Source: Promicromonospora umidemergens (GTDB lineage: Bacteria; Actinomycetota; Actinomycetes; Actinomycetales; Cellulomonadaceae). Taken from it: DNA of 64,000 nucleotides. The notes beneath the pieces are model-generated. The model worked only from the letters and a program-made list of their open reading frames with translations. It had not been told where the DNA came from and made no database searches. The first letter of the stretch is position 1. Each line of letters opens with the position of its first letter. Location: assembly GCF_024171995.1 (NCBI RefSeq), contig NZ_JAMTCT010000001.1, forward strand, positions 62,001-126,000, written 5' to 3'. A program made the position numbers and the translations under genes. Positions 41,790-48,799 of this stretch are shown here, piece after piece.

Positions 41790-42674
41790 ATGGCCCGGAT
41801 CGGAAAGTTCAAGAGCGACGAGGCGCGGGAGGCCTACCTGCGCACGTACGAGGCGATGGCGGAGCTCTGGCCGGTGCCCGCGGAGCTGGCCGACGTGCCG
41901 ACCTCGTTCGGGCCCACGCACGTGCGCCGGTCCGGCTCCGGTGACGGGGTGCCGCTCGTGCTGCTGGCCGGTGTGCTCGGCAGCAGCCTGCACTGGCACG
42001 CCGTCGTCGAGGGGCTGGCGCAGGGCCGCACCGTCCATGCGTTCGACACGATCGGGGCGGCCGGGCGAAGCGTCCAGACCGCCCCGTTGGCCGGCGACGC
42101 CGACTACGGCGTCTGGTTCGCGGAGGTGCTGGACGGGCTCGGGCTCGACCGCGTCCACGTGCTGGGGGAGTCGTCGGGCGCCTGGCACGCGACGCTGGCG
42201 GGCCTGTACGCGGCCGACCGGGTGGCGAGCGTCACCCTGATCGAGCCCAACGGGGTGATCACCCGGATACCGTGGCGCGCGCTGCTGAAGGTGGTCCGCT
42301 TCGGCGGGGACACGACGGACGAGGGCTGGCGCAGGATGGGCGAGTGGCTGACGCCCGGCGTCACCATGACCGATGTCGAGCGCGCGACCGCCAAGGCGAG
42401 CCAGCGGTACCGGCTCGCGGCCGGCTGGGCGCGGCCGCTCAAAGATGCCGAGCTGGAGTCGTTCGCCCCGCCGCTCCTGGCGATCTACGGCGGCGAGTCG
42501 GTGGTGTCGGAGCCTGCCGCGGGGAAGCGGCGCCTCGCCGAGCGGCTGCCGAGTGCCGAGGTCGAGATCTACCCGGGCGGGCACGGCGTGCGCGGTCAGG
42601 TCCCGGACCAGGTCACGGCGCGGGTCGTGGACTTCCTGGCCCGGCACGACCCTGCGGTACGGCCCGGCCGTTAG
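41790..42674 (+). CDS. Alpha/beta hydrolase
   Basis: 294 residues. Oxyanion-hole segment VPLVLLAGVLGSSLHWH. Nucleophile Ser in HVLGESSGAWHA. Likely catalytic His in YPGGHGVRGQ; acid probably Asp or Glu near IYGGESVVSE. The sequence fits the esterase / carboxylesterase-like group. GGAGGG precedes the ATG 41790. The divergent TetR and shared operator suggest induction by the hydrolase substrate. Confidence 0.88.
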   Translation: MARIGKFKSDEAREAYLRTYEAMAELWPVPAELADVPTSFGPTHVRRSGSGDGVPLVLLAGVLGSSLHWHAVVEGLAQGRTVHAFDTIGAAGRSVQTAPLAGDADYGVWFAEVLDGLGLDRVHVLGESSGAWHATLAGLYAADRVASVTLIEPNGVITRIPWRALLKVVRFGGDTTDEGWRRMGEWLTPGVTMTDVERATAKASQRYRLAAGWARPLKDAELESFAPPLLAIYGGESVVSEPAAGKRRLAERLPSAEVEIYPGGHGVRGQVPDQVTARVVDFLARHDPAVRPGR

Positions 42675-42704
42675 GTCTTCGGGGCGACATCATCAGGCCA
42701 TGTT

Positions 42705-42719
42705 TGAGAATCGTTCTCA
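42705..42719 (+). promoter_or_regulatory. Zur-like box 1
   Basis: TGAGAATCGTTCTCA: perfect palindromic arms TGAGAA/TTCTCA. It fits the actinobacterial Zur pattern TGAnAATnnTTnTCA. It lies ~90 bp upstream of the zinc-protein start. Confidence 0.7.
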
Positions 42720-42744
42720 TCTCTGGTTCACTCTGTCTTGGTAA

Positions 42745-42759
42745 CGAGAATGATTGTCA
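42745..42759 (+). promoter_or_regulatory. Zur-like box 2
   Basis: CGAGAATGATTGTCA: one mismatch to the same Zur pattern. The two boxes are 40 bp apart centre to centre. Confidence 0.65.
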
Positions 42760-42769
42760 TTCTAGACGG

Positions 42770-42800
42770 AAGGAGCGGGCGGCCTCGACCAGGCCGCCCG
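42770..42800 (+). promoter_or_regulatory. Ribosome site followed by hairpin in the aztD-like leader
   Basis: AAGGAG at 42770-42775 is followed at once by a perfect 10-bp stem CGGGCGGCCT (42776-42785) / AGGCCGCCCG (42791-42800) with a 5-nt loop. ATG 42808 comes 7 nt after the stem. The only good ribosome site is thus 32 nt from the start in linear form but 7 nt if the hairpin is folded. Confidence 0.7.
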
Positions 42801-42807
42801 ACCAACG

Positions 42808-44130
42808 ATGAGAAATCACACCACGCGCACCGCGGCGGGCCTCGGTGCAGCACTCTCCCTGCTCCTCCTGAGCGCCTGCGCGGCCGACGACGGGACCGCC
42901 TCGGGCGCCGCCTCGGAGTCCGCCTCGGCCGGGACCGATGAGCAGGAGGCGCCGGAAGCCACCGAGGCCCAGGCGCGCACCCCGCGGGTCGCCGTCACCT
43001 ACCAGGGCGGTGTGCTCGTCCTCGACGCGATGAGCCTCGAGCCGGTCGGCGACATCGAGCTGGAGGGCTTCAACCGCCTCAGCCCCGCCGGCGACGAGCG
43101 CCACCTGATGGTCTCCACCGCGGGCGAGTTCCGCGCCCTCGACCTCGGCAGCTGGGCCGAGGCCCACGGCGACCACGCGCACTACTGGACCGCCGAGCCG
43201 ACGCTCACGGACGTGGCCTACGAGGCGGCCAAGCCCGGTCACGTCGTGGTCCACGAGGGACGCACCGCCCTGTTCGACGACGGCACCGGCCTGGTCCGCG
43301 TGGTCGACTCGGAGCACGTGGCCGACGCCGACGCAGCGGCTCGGGAGCACACGACACCGTCGGCCCACCACGGGGTGGCGGTCGAGCTGACCGACGACAC
43401 GCTGGTCGTCTCCGAGGGCACGGAGGAGGGTGCCAACGGCATCCGGGTGCTCGACGGCGACGGCAAGGAGATCGCCGCGTCCGACGAGTGCCCCGGGGTG
43501 CACGGCGAGGCCGTCGCTGCCGACGAGGCGGTGCTGATCGGCTGCCAGGACGGTGCGCTGCTCTACACGGACGGCAAGATCACCAAGGTGGACGCGCCGG
43601 ACAGCTACGGCCGCATCGGCAACCAGGCCGGCACCGAGGCGTCGCCGGTCGTCCTGGGCGACTACAAGACGGACAAGGACGCCGAGCTGGAGCGTCCCAC
43701 GCAGGTCTCGCTGATCGACACGCGCGACGGGAAGCTCGAGCTGGTCGAGCTGCCGTCGTCGTACACCTTCCGGTCGCTCGCGCGGGGTGACGACGGCGAG
43801 GCGCTGGTGCTCGGCACGGACGGCCAGGTGCACGTGATCGACCCCGAGAAGGCGGAGGTCACGAAGTCGATCCCGGTGATCGACGAGTGGGAGGAGCCCG
43901 TCGAGTGGCAGGAGCCGCGGCCCGCGATCCTCGCCCTGGACGGCTCCGTGTACGTCACGGACCCGGCGACCGACTCGATCCACGCGGTCGACGTCGAGTC
44001 CGGCGAGGTGTGGAAGACGGCCGAGCTCGGCGTTACGCCGAACGAGCTGAACGGCGTCACGGGCGGCGAGGCTCACGCCCACGAGGAGCACGAGGAGCAC
44101 GAGGACCACGAGGACCACGAGGACCACTGA
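42808..44130 (+). CDS. AztD-like zinc-binding lipoprotein/metallochaperone
   Basis: 440 residues. Lipobox LSAC (Cys24) after a signal peptide, then a long beta-propeller-like body. Zinc-binding features: HGDHAHYW (His120, His123, His125), DECPGVHGE with a later GCQDG Cys, and a C-terminal tail of 16 residues alternating His and Glu/Asp. These match AztD, which gives zinc to a periplasmic binding protein. The aztABC transporter genes are not in the window. Two Zur-like boxes upstream support zinc control. No alternative start exists: TAG at 42763 is in frame and no start codon lies between. Confidence 0.85.
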   Translation: MRNHTTRTAAGLGAALSLLLLSACAADDGTASGAASESASAGTDEQEAPEATEAQARTPRVAVTYQGGVLVLDAMSLEPVGDIELEGFNRLSPAGDERHLMVSTAGEFRALDLGSWAEAHGDHAHYWTAEPTLTDVAYEAAKPGHVVVHEGRTALFDDGTGLVRVVDSEHVADADAAAREHTTPSAHHGVAVELTDDTLVVSEGTEEGANGIRVLDGDGKEIAASDECPGVHGEAVAADEAVLIGCQDGALLYTDGKITKVDAPDSYGRIGNQAGTEASPVVLGDYKTDKDAELERPTQVSLIDTRDGKLELVELPSSYTFRSLARGDDGEALVLGTDGQVHVIDPEKAEVTKSIPVIDEWEEPVEWQEPRPAILALDGSVYVTDPATDSIHAVDVESGEVWKTAELGVTPNELNGVTGGEAHAHEEHEEHEDHEDHEDH

Positions 44131-44151
44131 CGCGCGAGCGCACGTGCCGGG

Positions 44152-44178
44152 CCCCCAGGCCGCCCGGCGGCCTGGGGG
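44152..44178. terminator. Bidirectional terminator
   Basis: Stem CCCCCAGGCCGC (44152-44163) / GCGGCCTGGGGG (44167-44178), perfect 12 bp with 3-nt loop, between convergent genes. Confidence 0.78.
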
Positions 44179-44202
44179 TCCGGCGGGTCCGTGCGGGGCG
44201 GC

Positions 44203-45369
44203 TCAGCGCACCGCGAAGAAGGTGCGCAGGTCCTGGACCACCAGCTCCGGCACCTCCATGGCCGCGAAGTGGCCGCCCTCCGGGTACTCCGCCCAGTGCT
44301 CGATGCGCGCGTTGTCACGCTCGGCCAGCGACCGGATGGTCTGGAAGTCGTCGGCGAAGACGGCGACGCCGATCCGGCCGGTGCTGACCACGGGCTCGGC
44401 GCCCGAGCGCTGCTCGGTGTAGTGGTAGCGCACCGCCGTGGCCGCGGTGTTGGTGAGCCAGTACAGGCTGGCCTGGGCGAGCACCTGGTCGCGGGAGACC
44501 AGGCTGGTGCCGTTGCCGAAGTTCTCGAACAGCTCGCTGTACGCGAGCTGTGCCACGGGCGAGTCGCTGAGCCCTGCGGCGATGGTCTGGGGCCGCGAGC
44601 CGTTCATCGCGTTGTACCCGCCCACGCTCTGGAACCACTGCATGTGCTCCAGAGCGGCGAACTCCTTGGGGCCGAACCCGTCCATCTCGCCCTCCGCGCC
44701 GGACGGGAACGAGAAGAGCTGGAGCACGTGCGAGCCGAGGAAACCCTCGGGATCGAGCACGGCCAGCTCGCGCCCGATCATGGCTCCGCCGTCGCTGCCG
44801 TGGGCGCCGTAGGAGTCGTAGCCGAGCTGCCGCATCAGCGTGTCGAAGGTGCGGGCGACGCGGGCCATGGTCCAGCTCCCGCCGTCGGCCGGCTCGCTCA
44901 GCGGGGTGCTGAAGCCGTAACCGGGGGTGGAGGGGACCACCACGTGGAACGCGTCCTCCGCCCGGCCGCCGTGCGCCACCGGGTCGGTGAGGGGCCCGAT
45001 CAGGTCGAGGAAGTCGAGGACCGAGCCCGGGTAGGTGTGGGAGAGGAGCAGGGCCTGCGCGCCGGGCTCTGCCGAGCGGACGTGGAGAAAGTGCACGCTC
45101 TGGCCGTCGACCTCGGTGACGAACTGCGGGAAGGAGTTGGCGCGCTCCTCGACCGCGCGCCAGTCGAACTCGGTGCGCCACTGCTCGACGGACTCGCGGA
45201 GGTAGGACTCGGGCGTCCCGTAGTCCCACGAGTCTCCGGGGGCGGCCGGGGCGAACCGGGTGCGGGCGAGGCGGTCCGCGAGGTCGTCGAGGTCGGCCTG
45301 CGGGATATCGATCCGGAAGGGGCGGATCTCGGCGGCGGTGATGTCCTGGGTGTTCTGCGTGGTCTCCAT
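44203..45369 (-). CDS. Epoxide hydrolase family protein (EHN domain)
   Basis: 388 residues. N-terminal epoxide-hydrolase domain (residues ~15-120: IRPFRIDIPQADLDDLADRL, FDWRAVEERANSFPQFVTEV). Oxyanion loop LLSHTYPGSVLDF replaces the usual HGWPGS with HTYPGS. Nucleophile Asp in GAHGSDGGAMIG; closing His in YPEGGHFAAMEVP. Two Tyr needed to open the ring are plausible in the cap (VRYHYTEQ). Likely converts epoxides to diols. It is divergent from a WYL-domain regulator; repeats in the shared promoter suggest the regulator acts here. Confidence 0.9.
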   Translation of the reverse strand: METTQNTQDITAAEIRPFRIDIPQADLDDLADRLARTRFAPAAPGDSWDYGTPESYLRESVEQWRTEFDWRAVEERANSFPQFVTEVDGQSVHFLHVRSAEPGAQALLLSHTYPGSVLDFLDLIGPLTDPVAHGGRAEDAFHVVVPSTPGYGFSTPLSEPADGGSWTMARVARTFDTLMRQLGYDSYGAHGSDGGAMIGRELAVLDPEGFLGSHVLQLFSFPSGAEGEMDGFGPKEFAALEHMQWFQSVGGYNAMNGSRPQTIAAGLSDSPVAQLAYSELFENFGNGTSLVSRDQVLAQASLYWLTNTAATAVRYHYTEQRSGAEPVVSTGRIGVAVFADDFQTIRSLAERDNARIEHWAEYPEGGHFAAMEVPELVVQDLRTFFAVR

Positions 45370-45389
45370 GTCTCAGACATTACGAGCAG

Positions 45390-45433
45390 TTCAGGAACGG
45401 TTCGTTCCTCTATCCTGAACGGGATTCAGGAAC
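45390..45433. promoter_or_regulatory. Operator region between epoxide hydrolase and WYL regulator
   Basis: TTCAGGAAC occurs twice (45390-45398 and 45425-45433). Between them lie AGGAAC-GGTTC-GTTCCT (45392-45408) and TCCTGAA-CGGGA-TTCAGGA (45413-45431). TATCCT at 45411 could be a -10 for the regulator. Confidence 0.6.
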
Positions 45434-45460
45434 TTTCCCGGTGCGCCGTGAGGAGCCACG

Positions 45461-46408
45461 ATGAGTACGACGGCGGGGCGTCTGCTCGCCCTCCTCGGCC
45501 TGCTGCAGTCGCGCGCCGAGTGGTCGGGGGCCGAGCTCGCGGACCGGCTCGACGTCACCGACCGCACGGTGCGCAACGACGTCGCACGCCTGCGTGACCT
45601 GGGCTATCCCGTCGACAGTGTCCGCGGGCCGGGCGGCCGCTACCGGCTGGGGGTGGGCGGCAAGCTGCCCCCGCTGGTGCTCGACGACGAGGAGGCGGTC
45701 GCCATAGCGGTAGGCCTGCGGTCCACCAGCGCTGTCGCAGGCATCGAGGAGAGCAGCGCCCGCGCGCTCGGCAAGCTGGAGCACGTGCTGCCCGACCGGC
45801 TGCGCCGTCAGGTCGCCGCGCTGCGCGACGCCACGAGTGCCGGCCCCGTCAATACCGACAGCAACGTCGAGGACCCCGCCGTCGACCCCGGGCTGCTCAC
45901 CGAGCTGGCCGCCGCGATCCGTGACCACCAGGGGTTGCGCTGCTGGTACCGCGAGGAACCGCGGGAGGTGGAGCCGGTCCGGCTCGTGGCCTGGCAGCGC
46001 CGGTGGTACCTGGTGGGGCGCGACGTCGGCTCGGGGGAGTGGCAGCCGTACCGCGTGGACTGGCTGGAGCTGCGCACACCGGGCGGACGGCGGTTCGTGC
46101 CCACCGACCCGCCCTTCGACCTGACCGAGCTCGTGGTGCGCGAGGTGGCCCGGACGGGCTGGGCGGTGCACGCCCGGATCCTGGTGCACGCGCCGGCCGA
46201 CGAGGTGCTCGCGCGCATCAACCCGGCGGTCGGCACGGTCGAACCGCGCGACGACGGGACGAGCATGCTGGTCACAGGCGGGGACAGTATCGAGACGGTG
46301 GCCGTGTGGATCGGGATGCTCGGGCTCGACTTCACCGTGCGGGAGCCGGAGGGCCTGGTCGACCACCTGGCGGTGCTGTCCCGGCGGTATGCGGCGGCGG
46401 TGCGCTGA
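45461..46408 (+). CDS. WYL-domain transcriptional regulator (DeoR-like HTH)
   Basis: 315 residues. N-terminal winged helix LLALLGLLQSRAEWSGAELA with VTDRTVRNDVARLRDLGYPV, typical of YafY/PafBC-type proteins. A WYL domain follows around residues 150-225 (LRCWYREEPREVEPVRLVAW, RRWYLVGRD), then the WCX extension. WYL domains bind nucleic-acid or small ligands. It is divergent from the epoxide hydrolase gene, with palindromic repeats between. ATG 45461 has GTGAGGAG upstream. Confidence 0.92.
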   Translation: MSTTAGRLLALLGLLQSRAEWSGAELADRLDVTDRTVRNDVARLRDLGYPVDSVRGPGGRYRLGVGGKLPPLVLDDEEAVAIAVGLRSTSAVAGIEESSARALGKLEHVLPDRLRRQVAALRDATSAGPVNTDSNVEDPAVDPGLLTELAAAIRDHQGLRCWYREEPREVEPVRLVAWQRRWYLVGRDVGSGEWQPYRVDWLELRTPGGRRFVPTDPPFDLTELVVREVARTGWAVHARILVHAPADEVLARINPAVGTVEPRDDGTSMLVTGGDSIETVAVWIGMLGLDFTVREPEGLVDHLAVLSRRYAAAVR

Positions 46409-46412
46409 CAGG

Positions 46413-46673
46413 TCAGGCCGGGGCGCGCTCCTCGCCGACCCGGCCCCGCAGCATCGAGCCGAGGATCGGGGCAAGTCGCGGTTCGACGTCGACCAGGGCG
46501 TGCGCGAGCCGGGGGTCGGACCGGTAGAGCGCCGCGACGTCTGGCCCCGGCGTTGCGATCTGATGAAAGGTGCCGGTCATCGCCGCCGCGACCAGGTCCA
46601 TGCCGTCCTGCTCCGTCAGGCCGGGCAGTGCCGTCCACACGCCCGGGACGATCTGGCCGAGCCCGTCGTAGGT
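46413..46673 (-). pseudogene. C-terminal remnant of a TetR-family regulator
   Basis: The reading frame ending at 46413 keeps VWTALPGLTEQDGMDLVAAA, FHQIATPGPDVAALY and DVEPRLAPILGSMLRGRVG, the look of a TetR ligand-domain C-terminus. Upstream of ~46673 the frame continues only as antisense of an SDR gene, so the helix-turn-helix half is gone. It faces a 5'-truncated SDR pseudogene head to head. Confidence 0.6.
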
Positions 46674-46677
46674 CGGC

Positions 46678-47374
46678 CCGACGGGACCGACCCCGACGCG
46701 GCCCGCGTGGCGTTCGCCGAGGCCTCGGCCCGGTTCGGGCGGATCGACGTGCTCGTCAACAATGTGGGCTACGCCAACGTGCCCCCGATCGAGACCGGCG
46801 ACGACGCCGACTTCCGCAGCCCAGTTCGAGACCAATTTCTGGGACGTCTGGAACGTCTCCAAGGAGGCGGTTCCGCTGCTCCGTGCGCAGGGCGGCGGAC
46901 TCGTGATCCAGTTCTCGTCGGTCGGTGGTCGTGTCGGCGGCTCGCCGGGCATTGCCTCCTACCGGGCGGCGAAGTTCGCCATCGACGGCTCCAGCCGTGT
47001 GCTCCACGTCGAGCCGGCGCCGTTCGGCGTCGAGGTGCTCGTCGTAGAGCCGAGCGGGTTCCGCACGGTCTGGGCCGGCTCCTCAATGACGTTCCGCGAG
47101 GCCCGCCGGATACGAGTCGACAGTGGGCGCCATGAACGCCCGGATGCGTCAGGTCGGCGAGGGCGCCGCGGGCGACCCGAACCGGTCCGCGCAGATTCTC
47201 ATCGCGCTCGCCAAGCGCGACGAGATCCCTGACAACCTGCCGTTGGGCGTGAACGCCACGGAGATGTCGGTGGCGCAGGACCGCTGCCTCCTGGAGGCGA
47301 ACCTCCGGTGGGGCGGCGTGAGTCGGTTGGCTGACTTCGGGGAGCCGTTCCCGGTGGAGTTTCCCCAGCTCTGA
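46678..47374 (+). pseudogene. SDR-family oxidoreductase pseudogene (5' truncated, frameshifted)
   Basis: Clear SDR pieces in three frames: FGRIDVLVNNVGYANVPPIE (frame a), FETNFWDVWNVSKEAVPLL then SYRAAKFAIDG with FSSVGGRVGG (frame b), and MNARMRQVGEGAAGDPNRSA to the end at 47374 (frame c). The Rossmann Gly-rich motif is absent. The first shift fits one extra A at 46818 (CGC-A-GCCCAG); the second lies at 47102-47114. The active-site Tyr-x3-Lys (SYRAAK) survives. Not expected to make a working enzyme. Confidence 0.8.
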
Positions 47375-47563
47375 CTGAAGTCGCGGGGCGGGACTGAGCG
47401 GCATCATCGGGTTCTCATCCCGCCGCGGGCGGTGCCCGGCCGGTCGGTGGCGCTCCGGCGGGCCGATAGGGCGCTGTTCCGGTGGTGGCTGGCGCCATGT
47501 CCTGGTGAAAATGGGATCGTTATGCCTGGGCGGGCCTACGAATGCTGGGTACGGGAGCATGTG

Positions 47564-48238
47564 ATGAGGCGATCTAGCGTCGTTGGTAGATGGCCCGATC
47601 GTTTGGGGTCGAGGGGTTGGCAAATTGGGACTACTGCCGTTCTTGTGATCCACCTGACGGGTACGAGTGCCTTTGCAGTGTCCGACACGGCACTTCCCGC
47701 GGCGGGCGAGATGGAGACGTTCTCCGTGATCGGTGAACTGCCACGGGGAGAGTTCGGTGTCAGCGCGTTGCAGAAGGTCGGCGTGACTGACGATGAGCTT
47801 GCACGGATGGAGCGAGGTGTCATTCGGGCCTCCCCCGCAGAGGACGCGACGATGGTGGACGACCCGAACGATCCGTATCAGATCATTGCAACGTGGAACG
47901 ACAACAGGGGCACGGCGTTGTCGATGAGGTGGGGGAACTCCAGCTGGGGCTGGCTCAAGGTCTCCAACAAGCACAACCTCACTACAGCCGCTGCGCGCAC
48001 GACCACGAAGTACCCGGAGTCGCGGGTAGTAGAGAGTGCGAGCGCGATCAGGTACCGAACTCCGGTTCACCGCGTCGAGTGCCGTTTCGGAGTCTGCCAG
48101 GTCGTGGAGACCAAGACTGTGCGAGTGATCGCGAACCCGATCCGACTGAGCGACGGAAAGGCCAAGGGCGTGATCACAGCCTATTGCGAAGGGGTGGTCT
48201 GGTGTCCGGACTGGGTCAAGAACGCAATCAATACCTGA
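47564..48238 (+). CDS. Secreted hypothetical protein with four cysteines
   Basis: 224 residues. Signal peptide: basic start MRRSSVVGRW, hydrophobic TTAVLVIHLTGTSAFA, likely cleavage after AFA. The mature protein has no family I can name. Visible features are WNDNRGTALSMRWGNSSWGW, CRFGVCQ and a C-terminal VITAYCEGVVWCPDWVKNA, so two Cys pairs that could form disulfides. Base composition is lower in GC than the neighbours. ATG 47564 is chosen for GGGAG 6 nt upstream; the frame extends to 47432. A 189-bp gap separates it from the SDR pseudogene. Confidence 0.7.
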   Translation: MRRSSVVGRWPDRLGSRGWQIGTTAVLVIHLTGTSAFAVSDTALPAAGEMETFSVIGELPRGEFGVSALQKVGVTDDELARMERGVIRASPAEDATMVDDPNDPYQIIATWNDNRGTALSMRWGNSSWGWLKVSNKHNLTTAAARTTTKYPESRVVESASAIRYRTPVHRVECRFGVCQVVETKTVRVIANPIRLSDGKAKGVITAYCEGVVWCPDWVKNAINT

Positions 48239-48266
48239 CCGGACCGACCGGACCTGGACGGCTGCC

Positions 48267-48614
48267 ATGATCGCAGATGCTTCGACGTTGCTCGACGAAG
48301 TCCGCAGAGTCTTCGCCACCACTTCCTCGGGCCGTGAACTGGGTCTGCTCGATGCGAGAGTCAATGACTCCACACTTGAGGTGATCTTCGCGGGTGGGTC
48401 GAGTGATGCCGACGGTCCCTATGGTGCGCGGATCCCCGTTCCCCGCGACACCGACGATCCGCTCTGGACGGTCTGGGACCCGACGACCGGGCTTGAGGAG
48501 TGGATCATGTACGCGGTCGTACAGAAGATCGCCGAGGAGTACCTGACTGCTGGAGCCGACCTCGGCGCGCGAACGCCGGGCAACCGTGTGATCTGGCTCA
48601 TGCTCGACGAGTAG
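48267..48614 (+). CDS. Small acidic hypothetical protein
   Basis: 115 residues, acidic (many Asp/Glu), no signal peptide, probably cytoplasmic alpha/beta. Segments: STLLDEVRRVFATTSSGREL, ARVNDSTLEVIFAGG, and a helix LEEWIMYAVVQKIAEEYLTA. No family recognised. It lies 28 bp after the secreted protein and ends before a 21-bp hairpin, so the two form a likely operon. A secreted protein plus a small acidic cytoplasmic one recalls effector/immunity pairs, but nothing in the sequence proves that. Confidence 0.65.
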   Translation: MIADASTLLDEVRRVFATTSSGRELGLLDARVNDSTLEVIFAGGSSDADGPYGARIPVPRDTDDPLWTVWDPTTGLEEWIMYAVVQKIAEEYLTAGADLGARTPGNRVIWLMLDE

Positions 48615-48628
48615 CCGATCCCATCCCG

Positions 48629-48673
48629 ACATCGTGAGGCCGTGACCAGGTACTGGTCATGGCCTCACGATGT
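48629..48673. terminator. 21-bp hairpin after orphan gene pair
   Basis: Arms 48629-48649 (begins ACATCGTGAGGCC) and 48653-48673 pair over 21 bp with one G-U and a 3-nt loop. Only 14 bp after the small gene stop. Confidence 0.75.
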
Positions 48674-48718
48674 TGCGCGCCCATCGCCCGTACGGCTTCC
48701 GAGCTTGCGCCGGGTACC

Positions 48719-48750
48719 GCTCATCTGTGACCGCTGCCGTGCTCATCTGT
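48719..48750 (+). promoter_or_regulatory. Direct repeats, candidate SorC operators
   Basis: GCTCATCTGT at 48719-48728 and again at 48741-48750, 22 bp apart (two helical turns), 50-80 bp before the polyol dehydrogenase. The inverted form GCAGATGAGC occurs at 51342-51351 in front of the ABC operon. Confidence 0.65.
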
Positions 48751-48799
48751 TAATCTGGCGCTCGGATCAACGGAGTCTGAAGGGCGGCGGAGGAGCACG

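Noticed and set aside
42776-42800. Hairpin as a terminator before the zinc protein
   Set aside because: No T-run follows and it lies within the leader, directly between the ribosome site and ATG; a translational role fits better.
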